A DNA stretch of 64,000 bases. Origin: JACNKJ01 sp964440095 (GTDB lineage: Bacteria; Krumholzibacteriota; Krumholzibacteriia; JACNKJ01). The DNA lies in the NCBI GenBank assembly GCA_964440095.1, contig CAYTPZ010000006.1:14437-78436 (forward strand), in the 5' to 3' direction. How positions within the stretch are numbered: the stretch's first letter is position 1; the number at the start of each line of letters is the position of its first letter. The notes below the pieces were generated by a model that was given only the letters and a program-made list of their open reading frames with translations, was not told where the DNA came from and ran no database searches. Below, piece by piece: positions 25,657 to 34,888 of the stretch. The position numbers and the translations under genes are program-made.

Positions 25657-27933
25657 TCAGAACAGCAATTTCAACTCTGCAGGAGCTTGGCAGCTGCTTT
25701 CGTCGCATGGCTGGAAATGCAGGATCAGTGCAGAAACTTCGCCGTTCGTTTTTCCGCAAATCTTGAATTCTCCCGAGAAAACGCTCATGGCTTCCTCGCT
25801 GAACTTGGGCTGCAAGGTATGCGCCTTTGGCCACTCGGATGAATTCAAGTTTCCACCCTCGGTCAACAGGTAACTTGGCTTCAGATAATCCTGCATGGGC
25901 TCTGTGGAGTTGATATGCCACCCCTCGTCGATGGCCACCATCAAAGTAAAATCATCACCCTCACGATCCAGGCGCGCGCGCAACGGCCCGCGTCGCCGCC
26001 ACCCGGCTGCAGTCTGCGACTTAGGAAGGGAGAGTAGATTCATGGTCGCCAGCAGCAAGCTTTCGGTGCCGCGGGGAGACTGTCCCATATGGTGGCTGAA
26101 TCGCGCGATGCAAGCTTCTGCGTGTGCGCTCCAGCGCTCATCGCCGGTGAGCGCAGACAGGCGGAGCATAAGCTGCGCGGCCACTCCATTGCCGGAAGGT
26201 AGTGCGTGATCGTAGGGATCCATGTTTCGCAGCAGTAGATCTTCATGGCCCTCGGCGGTGAAGTAAAAGCCACCGTTTTCATCTTCAAAACGGGCCATCA
26301 TGTCGCGTGACAAACTCAGGGCTTCCTGGCGCCAGCGATCCTCGCCTGTGGCTTCGTGCAAGTCGAGCAGGGCAAATGCCAGGAAGGCATAGTCATCGAG
26401 GTAGGCCGGCAACTCGGCCGAACCTGCCCGCCAGCTTCGCAGAAGCGCTCCTTCCTTCCGCAATTCCTTCAGTAGGAAATCTGCGTTAGCCGAGGCAAGC
26501 TCCAACAAGTCAGGGTCGAAAACCTTGGACGCTTTGACCAAACTTGAAATTATCAAGGCATTCCAGCTCGTGAGCACCTTGTCGTCCAGATGAGGGCGAA
26601 TACGATGGGCGCGCAGGGCGAGAAGTTTCGCGCGAAGGGCGTCGAAACGCTCCAGGTCTTCGGGTGCGCCCGATGGCAGATGCAGAATGTTCGTGCCGGG
26701 CTTATGCCCCGACGCCTCTTCATAGTAGTTACCTTCGCCGGTGGCCGCGCAGAGATCGGCGAACCACTGCCCGTCTTCGCCAAGAGCCAAGAGCAGTTCG
26801 TTTCGAGTCCAAAGGTAGAACTTACCTTCCTCACCCTCGCTGTCTGCATCCAGCGCCGAGTAGAAACCACCGGAAGGATCCAGCATCTCGCGCTTCAACC
26901 AATTCACAATACCGCCGGCCGCACGGGCATATTTTTCATCATGAGTAATTCGATAAGCATCGGCGAGAACACCGAGCAGTTGGGCATTGTCGTAGAGCAT
27001 CTTTTCGAAGTGAGGTAGGAACCAGCGCGCATCGGTGGAATAGCGGTGGAATCCTCCGCCAAGAATTTCGTGGATGCCGCCATCGATCATGGCGTCGAGA
27101 GTATGCGTGGCCATGTGGAGCAGATCGGGATTACCTTCGCGCTCATATTCGGCGAACAACAGGGAAAAGCTCCCATGAGGTGGAAACTTGGGCGCCGTTC
27201 CGAACCCGCCCAAGGCGGCATCGAAACTGCCGTGAAGATTGTCGAATGCACGATCGAGCAATACCCGATCAATCTGCCCCGCCTCGCCGACAGCGCTCAC
27301 TTCCTTCATGGCCGCGGCAAAACGGTCGGCCTGCTCTTCTACTTCGCTGCGACGAGTTCGCCACGCCTCCGTAAGGGAAGCCATGATGCCCTTGAAGCCC
27401 GAGCGACCGGCGCTGTCCTCGGGTGGGAAATAGGTGCCCGCAAACCAGGGGCGGCCATCGGGCGTGAGCCAAACTGAATTGGGCCATCCGCCACGCCCAC
27501 TCAAAAGTTGCGTGGCCTTCATGTAGATGCAGTCGATGTCCGGCCGCTCTTCCCGATCCACTTTGATGCAGATGTATTGCTCGTTCATCACCTGAGCGAT
27601 GGCCTCACTCTCGAAGCTTTCGTGGGCCATCACATGGCACCAATGACAGGTGCTGTATCCCACCGACAGGAAGATGGGCTTGTCTTCGAGGCGAGCGCGC
27701 TCGAGTGCTTCGGGCCCCCAGGGATACCAATCCACCGGATTGTCGGCATGCTGCAAAAGATAGGGACTGCGCTCGAAAACCAATCGATTGAATTCGGAGC
27801 CGCCGTCATCGGGTAGCTCGGCGATTTCGGCGGAATTGGGCAGTTTCATGGGACCGGCCTCGGCGCTTTGAGTTGGCGACACCGGCAAGGCCAGCGCCGC
27901 AAGAAGGAGAAACATGGGGAGCCTCACAGGCAC
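25657..27933 (-). CDS. Exported DUF255 thioredoxin-domain protein (YyaL/SPATA20-like) with C-terminal DsbD-alpha-like domain
   Basis: 758 residues. A signal peptide (1-23) precedes a thioredoxin-like DUF255 domain with the invariant YSTCHWCHVMAHESFE (near residue 94) and RPDID. An (alpha/alpha)6-barrel N-acylglucosamine-epimerase-like region follows, with FHRYSTDARW and HFEKMLYDNAQL. The last 100 residues (about 660-758, IDEGWHINS, and C-x4-C in CDESSC) resemble the disulfide-corrector domain of DsbD/DsbC type. Most family members lack this tail and many are cytosolic. Redox activity in the periplasm is plausible; substrate unknown. Confidence 0.88.
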   Translation of the reverse strand: MPVRLPMFLLLAALALPVSPTQSAEAGPMKLPNSAEIAELPDDGGSEFNRLVFERSPYLLQHADNPVDWYPWGPEALERARLEDKPIFLSVGYSTCHWCHVMAHESFESEAIAQVMNEQYICIKVDREERPDIDCIYMKATQLLSGRGGWPNSVWLTPDGRPWFAGTYFPPEDSAGRSGFKGIMASLTEAWRTRRSEVEEQADRFAAAMKEVSAVGEAGQIDRVLLDRAFDNLHGSFDAALGGFGTAPKFPPHGSFSLLFAEYEREGNPDLLHMATHTLDAMIDGGIHEILGGGFHRYSTDARWFLPHFEKMLYDNAQLLGVLADAYRITHDEKYARAAGGIVNWLKREMLDPSGGFYSALDADSEGEEGKFYLWTRNELLLALGEDGQWFADLCAATGEGNYYEEASGHKPGTNILHLPSGAPEDLERFDALRAKLLALRAHRIRPHLDDKVLTSWNALIISSLVKASKVFDPDLLELASANADFLLKELRKEGALLRSWRAGSAELPAYLDDYAFLAFALLDLHEATGEDRWRQEALSLSRDMMARFEDENGGFYFTAEGHEDLLLRNMDPYDHALPSGNGVAAQLMLRLSALTGDERWSAHAEACIARFSHHMGQSPRGTESLLLATMNLLSLPKSQTAAGWRRRGPLRARLDREGDDFTLMVAIDEGWHINSTEPMQDYLKPSYLLTEGGNLNSSEWPKAHTLQPKFSEEAMSVFSGEFKICGKTNGEVSALILHFQPCDESSCQAPAELKLLF

Positions 27934-28011
27934 ATCCTGGGTGGGAGTGCTGGCAATATTCCCCTGACCAGGCTGAGCGTCAACGTCCTAAAAGCTGAAA
28001 TTAAAAGGAGT

Positions 28012-28719
28012 TCAGGAGCCAGAATTGTCGCGCAGATCGCGCAGGCGCTGCTTGGCCCAGGGAAATGCAATGGCCAGAACAACCAGGATGAGCCCTAGCA
28101 CCACATAGTGTCCGGTGCTAAGCCCCTCGCCTCGAAATGCCTCAGCCAGGGCGTCGGCCCCCACCACATAGAAGATGGTGCCGGGCAACATGGACACGAG
28201 GGTCCAGACCATATAGGTGCCGAAACGAATACGCGAAAGGCCGAAGCCGAAGTTGAGCAGAGCAAAGGGTATCAACGGAAACAACCGTGTCAGGATCACC
28301 ATCATGGCGCCGCTTTCCGCGGTCGCGCGTTGCAGGCGTGCATAGCCCTTTCGCTTGGCAAGCCAGCGCGAAATGGAATCGCGAGCAAGATATCGAGCCA
28401 GTAGAAATGCCGCACCCGCAGCGAACCAGGACGCACAGACCGCCATGGCCACACCCAAGACACTTCCCCAAAGTGCACCGGCGAGCAGGGTGAATGGAAG
28501 ACCGGGAATGGCCGCCATGGCCGCCAAGGCATAGGCCGCCACATACACCACCACGCCCCAAAGACCCTGATCCAGCACCCAGATGCGCAGATCCTCGAGC
28601 TCGCCCTGCAGGCCGAGCTTTCGCCCGAGCAGGAAAAGCCCGACCACCGCTAACGGGAATAGGATGAATCGTATCCAGCGCCAACGGCGGCGCCAGATGA
28701 CAGCCTTTCGCGAATCCAA
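28012..28719 (-). CDS. TVP38/TMEM64 (VTT domain) inner-membrane protein
   Basis: Start set at TTG 28719, which has GAAGGAGA four bases upstream; the open frame to 28818 lacks a ribosome site. About 235 residues with five or six membrane helices. The VTT/SNARE-associated signature is seen in AAIPGLPFTLLAGALWG and RLFPLIPFALLNFGFGLS. DedA-superfamily proteins of this kind are implicated in lipid scrambling or transport. Divergent from the SafE-like gene; the 139 bp between them should hold both promoters. Confidence 0.85.
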   Translation of the reverse strand: MDSRKAVIWRRRWRWIRFILFPLAVVGLFLLGRKLGLQGELEDLRIWVLDQGLWGVVVYVAAYALAAMAAIPGLPFTLLAGALWGSVLGVAMAVCASWFAAGAAFLLARYLARDSISRWLAKRKGYARLQRATAESGAMMVILTRLFPLIPFALLNFGFGLSRIRFGTYMVWTLVSMLPGTIFYVVGADALAEAFRGEGLSTGHYVVLGLILVVLAIAFPWAKQRLRDLRDNSGS

Positions 28720-28858
28720 GCCATCTCCTTCATTGAACCGGATGGAAGCTAGCAAGCCCAAGCTAAGTTGTGAAGAGGGAAGCGAATTCCAGGTTAATAT
28801 TGTTTCAGAACTTTGCATATCTTGGGCGACTCATTACACTGTCCGCCAAAGGAGCCTC

Positions 28859-29614
28859 ATGGACTGCTGTTCGCCCAGTCTCAGCGCCGACACCGTACCC
28901 TTCGAGTTTCTCGCCCTCTTCGGCGTGGGATTCTTAATCAGCCTGGGCCACTGCATCGGCATGTGTGGCCCCCTCCAAGGCGCATTCGCCGTGGCCCGCG
29001 GCAAGCAAGACCAGCGCGGCTGGCGCATGGTCGCCACCCTGCTGCTTTATCACGGTGGCCGACTGTTCTCCTACGGCGTCCTCGGCGTCCTTTTCGGGAT
29101 GCTCGGCGCGGCCGTCCTCTTCGGCAGTAACGCCCGCAGCTGGCAGGGTGGGCTCTCGCTCTTCGCGGGCCTGATCATGCTTCCTCTGGGCTTCGGCCTC
29201 ATGGGATGGCTACCCACCATCCGTTGGATGGAGAACAACCCGCTCAGCCGCAAAGCCACCGGCATCGTGGCCAAGCTCCTGGCCAGCCCCACCGGCAGCG
29301 CATCGCTGGTTTTGGGTCTTGCCAATGGCTTTTTGCCCTGTGGACCGGTCTATACCGCCGGCCTCACCGCCGCCGCCACGGGCAATCCCTGGCAAGGCTT
29401 CCTGGCCATGCTCTTCTACGGCATGGGTACCGTGCCTGTCATGGTGGGCTTCGGCTTCGGCGGCGCTCGCCTGCTCGGTGCGCGAAATCGCCCGGTATTG
29501 CAGAAAATCGCAGCTCTGTTGGTGCTCATTATAGGAGTGCAGCTCCTCATGCGAGGCCTGGCCGCCTTCGATCTGGTTCCCCACCTCAAATTCGGTGAAT
29601 TGGTCTTTTGGTAG
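28859..29614 (+). CDS. SafE/TauE-like membrane protein of the cbb3 maturation cluster (UreH/DsbD-2 domain)
   Basis: Start at ATG 28859 with AAGGAG upstream; the frame is open further back but overlaps the divergent gene. About 251 residues, six membrane helices, with GHCIGMCGPL in the first and GLANGFLPCGPVY in the middle, both carrying Cys next to Pro/Gly, as in CcdA/DsbD-related metal or redox transporters. Genes of this family regularly stand beside ccoI/ccoS and are thought to help copper supply to heme-copper oxidases. That role is inferred from context. Confidence 0.85.
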   Translation: MDCCSPSLSADTVPFEFLALFGVGFLISLGHCIGMCGPLQGAFAVARGKQDQRGWRMVATLLLYHGGRLFSYGVLGVLFGMLGAAVLFGSNARSWQGGLSLFAGLIMLPLGFGLMGWLPTIRWMENNPLSRKATGIVAKLLASPTGSASLVLGLANGFLPCGPVYTAGLTAAATGNPWQGFLAMLFYGMGTVPVMVGFGFGGARLLGARNRPVLQKIAALLVLIIGVQLLMRGLAAFDLVPHLKFGELVFW

Positions 29615-29679
29615 GGCCTAAATACCCATACCGGACAAGTTAACCCCAAATTCCGCAACCCATTGGTAATAACGATCTT

Positions 29680-29723
29680 AACGCCACATTGGCGTTGACT
29701 CTAAGGCCGCACATGACTACTCT
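29680..29723 (+). promoter_or_regulatory. Promoter with palindromic operator upstream of ccoI
   Basis: Perfect inverted repeat AACGCCA-CAT-TGGCGTT (29680-29696) overlaps a -35 TTGACT (29695-29700); a 17-base spacer leads to TACTCT (29718-29723). A repressor bound here would block the promoter. It is not an FNR/ANR box, the usual control site of cbb3 operons, and I see none in this spacer. Confidence 0.55.
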
Positions 29724-29770
29724 CAGCCCACAGCTAGGATACTCGGATCTGTTTTTCGCCGAAGGATCAC

Positions 29771-32164
29771 ATGCCCTCCCCGGATGCATCATCTATCCTG
29801 CCCGGCCCAGACGCCAAGCCTGGAGTCTGCATCCATTGCGGGAACCCGCTCGATATATTTCACAAGGAAGAAGACGGGCCATTCTGCTGCGCCGGATGCC
29901 GGACGGTCTATCATCTGATTCAAGGCGAAGGGCTCGATCGCTACTATGATCTGAAGCCCGATATCGTGCCGCCCTCTAGCGAATTGCGATCGGATAGCTA
30001 CGCCTGGCTGGACTCGGTCCTGGACAGTCCCGAAGCCGAGACCGGTCCCATCAGCCTGGACATTCAGGGCGTGCACTGCGCTGCCTGCGTTTGGCTCATC
30101 GAGGAAATGCACGAACGCGAATTGGGAAACGGGAGCATCCGCATCAATCCCAGTTTGGGCAAGGTCGACCTGACTTGGAACGGTGACCGAGCCAAGCTCA
30201 AGCGCTGGCTCGCCCTCATCGAGAAATTCGGCTACCGCTTCGGTCCCAGTCGCAAACGATCGGCCGGCGCCTCCCGCGCCCTTCTGGTGCGCATGGGCGT
30301 GAGCATCGCCATCGCCATGAATGTGATGATCTTCTCCACTAGTTACTACTTCGGCCTGAGCGCCGCCGACGGTCTGGTCTATCGCTTCTTCGGATGGGTG
30401 AACCTCGCTTTGGCCACACTCTCGGTGCTTGTAGGCGGCACGGTTTTCATGCGAGCCGCATGGCAGGGACTTCGCCGACGCGTGGCGCACCTGGATCTTC
30501 CCATTTCCCTGGGCATCATTCTGGCCTACGGCGGATCGGTGCTCTCCTACATCCTGAGTGGCCCCGAGGCCGCCTACTTCGACACGCTCACCATTTTTGT
30601 CGCGCTCATGCTGGTGGGACGCTGGACCCAGGAACGCATCCTCGAACGCAATCGCAATGCGCTGCTGGAAGCCGAAGGCGTGGAGAACTTGTTCACCCGA
30701 CGTTATCGCGACGACACGCTTGAGTCCGCGCCGGCTACCGACCTGCTCACCGGCGACGAGCTCTGGATCGCGCCCGGTGATCTTCTCCCCGTGGAAGCCG
30801 TGCTCATGCGTCGCCCCGCAGAGCTCGCCTTGGATTGGATCACCGGCGAAAGCGAAAAACGCGAATACCAGCCCAGCGACCGCCTTCCCGCCGGCGCCTT
30901 CAATGCGGGACGAGCTGGGTTCCGTGCCGCAGCCAGCCAGGATTTTGCCGAGAGTCGACTCAACGATCTGTTGCGCAGCCCAGCCGGCGCTGATGAAGGC
31001 GGCCTGGGCGCCGCGAAATGGTGGCACCGCGTCAGCAGTATCTACGTGGCCGCGGTGCTGATCCTCGCAGCGGGTGCATTCCTCATGTGGATGGGCCGCG
31101 ACCTGCAAAAAGCCCTGGAAGTTACCGTGGCCGTTCTGGTGGTCACCTGCCCCTGCGCTCTTGGCCTGGCCACACCTCTGGCTCACGAGATGATTCAGTC
31201 CGCGCTGAGGCGGCGGGGCGTGCTCATCCGCCGCAGCGGGTTTTTCGATCGCGCCCTCGCTGTGCGCAAAATTCTCTTCGACAAAACAGGTACTCTCACC
31301 GCCGGCAAATTGTCTCTCACTGACAACTCGCGCGCGGAACTGGAAACACTTGATGCCGAGGCGCGAGACGCCTTGCGCAATATGGCAAGCCGCAGCCTGC
31401 ATCCGGTAAGCCGAGCCTTGGCCGCCGAACTCGGTAGCGGCACACTGGACTCGCAGAGTGAAGATGTTATCGAGTTCGCAGGCATGGGACTGGAATGGAA
31501 GCAAGGTGACAAGACCTGGCGACTCGGACGGTCATCGTTCTGTGGGGAATCAGGATCCGGCGATGCCACCTGCTTCAGTCGCAATGTTGCCCCACTGGCA
31601 GCCTTTCGTTTTCAAGAGGCCATTCGCCCGGGCGCCAATGATGAGATCGGAAAATTATCGAATCTCGGTTACGAGCTTCACCTGCTCAGCGGCGATGCGC
31701 CTGATAAAGTGGCAGCGGCCGCAGCGCGCCTGGGTATCAACCTGGGACAGGCTACGGGCGGGCTAAGACCCGAAGCCAAGGCCGACAAGGTTCGTGAACT
31801 CGATTCAGGCGACACACTGATGGTAGGCGACGGCCTCAACGACGCACCCAGCTTCGAGGCCGCCCATTGCTCGGCCACGCCCGCAGTGGATCACGCGGCC
31901 CTGCCCGGCAAGGCCGATTTCTACTACCTGGGCGACGGAATCTCAGCCCTGAGGCGAGCGCTCGTGGCCGCCCACAAACTACGCGGCATGATAAAGCTTA
32001 ACCTGATCTTCGCCTCCGCCTACAATCTCGGAGCCGTCATTCTTAGCATCCTGGGCTACGTAAGCCCGCTTGTGGCGGCCATCCTCATGCCGATCAGTTC
32101 GGTATTGATCGTTAGTTATACCGCATGGCGCCTCTCGGGAAGGAGGCTTCGGTGGATGTCTTGA
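29771..32164 (+). CDS. ccoI: CcoI/FixI copper-transporting P-type ATPase for cbb3 oxidase
   Basis: 797 residues. An N-terminal zinc-ribbon-like segment typical of CcoI (CIHCGNPL, FCCAGCRTVY) precedes a metal-binding domain with HCAACVW. Eight membrane helices follow, with the transport motif CPCALGLATPL, the TGE-type loop DWITGESEK, the phosphorylation site DKTGTLT and the hinge GDGLNDAP. It moves copper for CuB insertion into the cbb3 oxidase. The HP locus is visible as SRSLHPVS. ATG has AAGGA upstream; the stop overlaps ccoS by 13 bases. Confidence 0.95.
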   Translation: MPSPDASSILPGPDAKPGVCIHCGNPLDIFHKEEDGPFCCAGCRTVYHLIQGEGLDRYYDLKPDIVPPSSELRSDSYAWLDSVLDSPEAETGPISLDIQGVHCAACVWLIEEMHERELGNGSIRINPSLGKVDLTWNGDRAKLKRWLALIEKFGYRFGPSRKRSAGASRALLVRMGVSIAIAMNVMIFSTSYYFGLSAADGLVYRFFGWVNLALATLSVLVGGTVFMRAAWQGLRRRVAHLDLPISLGIILAYGGSVLSYILSGPEAAYFDTLTIFVALMLVGRWTQERILERNRNALLEAEGVENLFTRRYRDDTLESAPATDLLTGDELWIAPGDLLPVEAVLMRRPAELALDWITGESEKREYQPSDRLPAGAFNAGRAGFRAAASQDFAESRLNDLLRSPAGADEGGLGAAKWWHRVSSIYVAAVLILAAGAFLMWMGRDLQKALEVTVAVLVVTCPCALGLATPLAHEMIQSALRRRGVLIRRSGFFDRALAVRKILFDKTGTLTAGKLSLTDNSRAELETLDAEARDALRNMASRSLHPVSRALAAELGSGTLDSQSEDVIEFAGMGLEWKQGDKTWRLGRSSFCGESGSGDATCFSRNVAPLAAFRFQEAIRPGANDEIGKLSNLGYELHLLSGDAPDKVAAAAARLGINLGQATGGLRPEAKADKVRELDSGDTLMVGDGLNDAPSFEAAHCSATPAVDHAALPGKADFYYLGDGISALRRALVAAHKLRGMIKLNLIFASAYNLGAVILSILGYVSPLVAAILMPISSVLIVSYTAWRLSGRRLRWMS

Positions 32165-32343
32165 TCGTTTTGGTTTTCATCAGTCTGATACTGGTGGTCG
32201 GTGGACTCATCTTCCTGTTCCGCACGCTCAAGGAGGGGGACTCCGAGCACGCCGATCGCCTGAGCCTTTTGCCCCTGGCCAAAGATGACTTGGCCGAGGG
32301 TGACAATCTCAATTCTCAATCCACGCCCAAGGAGAACTCATGA
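32152..32343 (+). CDS. ccoS: CcoS cbb3 oxidase assembly protein
   Basis: GTG start at 32152 preceded by AAGGAGG, inside the last codons of ccoI. 63 residues: one membrane helix (VLIVLVFISLILVVGGLIFLF) followed by the typical short charged stretch. CcoS is needed for cofactor insertion into CcoN. The stop overlaps the ATG of ccoNO by 4 bases. Confidence 0.9.
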   Translation: MDVLIVLVFISLILVVGGLIFLFRTLKEGDSEHADRLSLLPLAKDDLAEGDNLNSQSTPKENS

Positions 32344-34694
32344 GCGCCTCTGTTCAGACCAAGCATGTGGTCTACGATGATGGCATCGTGCGTGCATTTA
32401 CCCTGGCGTCGTTGATTTTCGGCGTCGTGGGAATGCTCGTCGGTGTCATCATCGCGGCCCAGCTTTCCTTCTGGCAGGCCAACTTCGGGATCAGCTGGCT
32501 CAGTTTCGGCCGGCTCAGGCCCCTGCATACCAACGCGGCGATTTTCGCCTTCGTGGGTAACGCGATTTTCGCGGGGATCTATTACTCGACGCAGCGCCTG
32601 CTCAAGGTCCGGCTAGCCAGCGATTTCCTGAGTTGGCTGCATTTCTGGGGATGGCAAGCCATCATCGCCGCCGCGGCGATTACCTATCCCCTGGGTCTGA
32701 CCCAAGGAAAGGAATATGCCGAACTCATCTGGCCCATCGACCTGGCGGTCGTGGTGGTCTGGGTGGTCTTCGCCATCAACTTCTTCTGGACCATCGGCAA
32801 GCGAAACGAGAAGAACCTCTACGTGGCGATCTGGTTCTACATATCGACCATCGTCACCATTGCCGTGCTCTACATCGTGAACAACCTGCAGTTGCCCACG
32901 AGCCTCACGCACAGTTACCCAATATTCGCAGGAGTACAGGACGCTCTCGTTCAGTGGTGGTACGGGCACAACGCGGTGGGATTCTTCCTGACCACGCCGC
33001 TACTCGGTCTCATGTACTACTACATGCCCAAGGCGGCTGAGCGGCCGGTTTACTCATACCGACTCTCCATCGTTCACTTCTGGGCTTTGATCTTCGTCTA
33101 CATCTGGGCGGGCCCCCACCATCTGCTCTACACCGCGCTGCCGGATTGGGCCCAGAGCCTGGGCATGATCTTCAGCGTGATGCTTTGGGCGCCCAGCTGG
33201 GGCGGCATGCTCAACGGCCTGCTCACGCTTCGCGGCGCATGGGACAAGCTGCGCACGGATCCGGTCATCAAGTTCTATGTGGTCGCCATCACTTTCTACG
33301 GCATGTCCACTTTTGAAGGCCCCTTGCTCTCGGTGAAGAGCGTCAGCGCCCTGGCGCACTACACGGATTGGATCATCGGTCACGTGCACGCCGGAACACT
33401 CGGTTGGAACGGCTTTCTCATCGCGGGAATCATCTACTGGATGGTGCCGCGTCTTTGGAACACCAAGCTCTATTCCAAGGGTTTGGCCGAAGCGCATTTC
33501 TGGATCGGAACTCTCGGCATGTTGCTCTACGTGGTTTCCATGTGGGTGGGCGGCGTGAGCAACGGTCTGTTCTGGCGCGCGCTAGGACCCGACGGCTTCC
33601 TTCAGTATCCCGACTTCATTGAAGGGCTTCGCGCTCTGCGTTTCCTCTTCCTCATGAGACTCGTGGGCGGAACCCTCTTCCTGACGGGCTTCCTGATCAT
33701 GACGGTCAACATCTTCATGACCGTTGCGCGTGGTAAAGCCACTAAGGTCGAAGTCGATGTTGTCGGTTACGAGAAGACTCCCGGACCCAACACCTGGAAG
33801 CTCATTGCCGGCGCTCCCATGGTCTATTCGGCCATCGTGATCGCCCTTTCTATTCTGCTGGGCGTTTCGGGCGTCATCACCAGCGCGGCGGTGCTTGCGG
33901 CCGGTGCCGTGGTGGTCGTCGCCGCGATTCTGGGAATTGGTGTGACACGTAAGAGCCAGGGCACAACCTGGCATCGCTTCCTGGAGGGGAAGCCACTGGC
34001 CTTCACCATCATCGCCCTGGTCGCCATTCTCATCGGCGGCCTCGTGGAAATCGTGCCTCTGGTCATGATTCGGTCCGAGGTTCCCATGATGACCAATGCG
34101 GAAGGCGAGTTGGTGGAAAGCCCCTTCACGCAGCAGCCCTACAGCCCGCTCGAACTTGCGGGACGCGACATCTACATCCGCGAGGGTTGCTACACCTGCC
34201 ACAGTCAACAGATCAGGCCCTTCCGTCACGAGACTCTGCGCTACGGCGAGTACTCGAGGGCTGAGGAGTTCCGCTACGATCACCCATTCCAGTGGGGATC
34301 CAAGCGCATCGGCCCGGATCTGCATCGCGTGGGTGGTAAGTACGCCAACCTCTGGCACTACCTGCACATGAATGATCCGCGCTCCACCTCGCCGGATTCG
34401 AACATGCCGACCTATGCGCATCTGATGACAAGTCAGGTGAGCACGGACATGATGATGGCGCGCATGGAAGTGCAGACCAAGGTGGGAGTGCCTTACACCG
34501 ACGAGGACATCAAGTCCGCGGGTCCAGACATCCTTAGTCAGGGTGGCTTGATCGCCGCAGACCTTCTCACACAGGGTGTGCCCATCGATCCGCAGAGCGA
34601 GATGGTGGCGATGATCGCCTACCTGCAGCGTCTCGGACGCGGTCCGCAGCCCATCACGGTTGAAGAGCCCGTGGCAACGGCGGAGGTGAACTGA
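32340..34694 (+). CDS. ccoNO: Fused CcoN-CcoO subunit of cbb3-type cytochrome c oxidase
   Basis: 784 residues. The first 480 are CcoN, with heme and CuB ligands in LRPLHTNAA, YGHNAVGFF, GPHHLLYT and GHVHAGTLGWN. Three further helices lead into a CcoO domain (about 560-784) with one c-type heme site CYTCHSQQ and the Met ligand in SNMPTYAHL. It reduces oxygen at the membrane using electrons from CcoO/CcoP and pumps protons at low oxygen. The N-O fusion is known in Bacteroidota and relatives but absent from proteobacterial operons. Confidence 0.95.
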   Translation: MSASVQTKHVVYDDGIVRAFTLASLIFGVVGMLVGVIIAAQLSFWQANFGISWLSFGRLRPLHTNAAIFAFVGNAIFAGIYYSTQRLLKVRLASDFLSWLHFWGWQAIIAAAAITYPLGLTQGKEYAELIWPIDLAVVVVWVVFAINFFWTIGKRNEKNLYVAIWFYISTIVTIAVLYIVNNLQLPTSLTHSYPIFAGVQDALVQWWYGHNAVGFFLTTPLLGLMYYYMPKAAERPVYSYRLSIVHFWALIFVYIWAGPHHLLYTALPDWAQSLGMIFSVMLWAPSWGGMLNGLLTLRGAWDKLRTDPVIKFYVVAITFYGMSTFEGPLLSVKSVSALAHYTDWIIGHVHAGTLGWNGFLIAGIIYWMVPRLWNTKLYSKGLAEAHFWIGTLGMLLYVVSMWVGGVSNGLFWRALGPDGFLQYPDFIEGLRALRFLFLMRLVGGTLFLTGFLIMTVNIFMTVARGKATKVEVDVVGYEKTPGPNTWKLIAGAPMVYSAIVIALSILLGVSGVITSAAVLAAGAVVVVAAILGIGVTRKSQGTTWHRFLEGKPLAFTIIALVAILIGGLVEIVPLVMIRSEVPMMTNAEGELVESPFTQQPYSPLELAGRDIYIREGCYTCHSQQIRPFRHETLRYGEYSRAEEFRYDHPFQWGSKRIGPDLHRVGGKYANLWHYLHMNDPRSTSPDSNMPTYAHLMTSQVSTDMMMARMEVQTKVGVPYTDEDIKSAGPDILSQGGLIAADLLTQGVPIDPQSEMVAMIAYLQRLGRGPQPITVEEPVATAEVN

Positions 34695-34888
34695 TGCACT
34701 GGAAGGAATTTTTCGCCTCGCGCATCGACTTGATGCTCGGGCCCCAGATTGCTTTCTGGATATTCTTTCTAGTTTTCCTCGGAGTGCTGGCCTGGGTTTT
34801 GTTCGGGCTAAGGAACAAAGAGGAACTGAACCGGATCGCATCGCTTCCCCTCGAGGACGATAGCCAGGGAGGTTCCCGTGATGAGTGA
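34694..34888 (+). CDS. ccoQ: CcoQ-like small subunit
   Basis: 64 residues with one central membrane helix (IAFWIFFLVFLGVLAWVLFG) and a charged C-terminus (RNKEELNRIASLPLEDD) like CcoQ/FixQ. Position between ccoNO and ccoP decides the name. Its ATG shares one base with the ccoNO stop (TGATG) and its stop overlaps ccoP. Confidence 0.82.
   Translation: MHWKEFFASRIDLMLGPQIAFWIFFLVFLGVLAWVLFGLRNKEELNRIASLPLEDDSQGGSRDE

Noticed and set aside
29789..31504. 571-codon minus-strand ORF opposite ccoI
   Set aside because: CcoI is complete and motif-perfect on the plus strand; the antisense frame has no domain or ribosome site.
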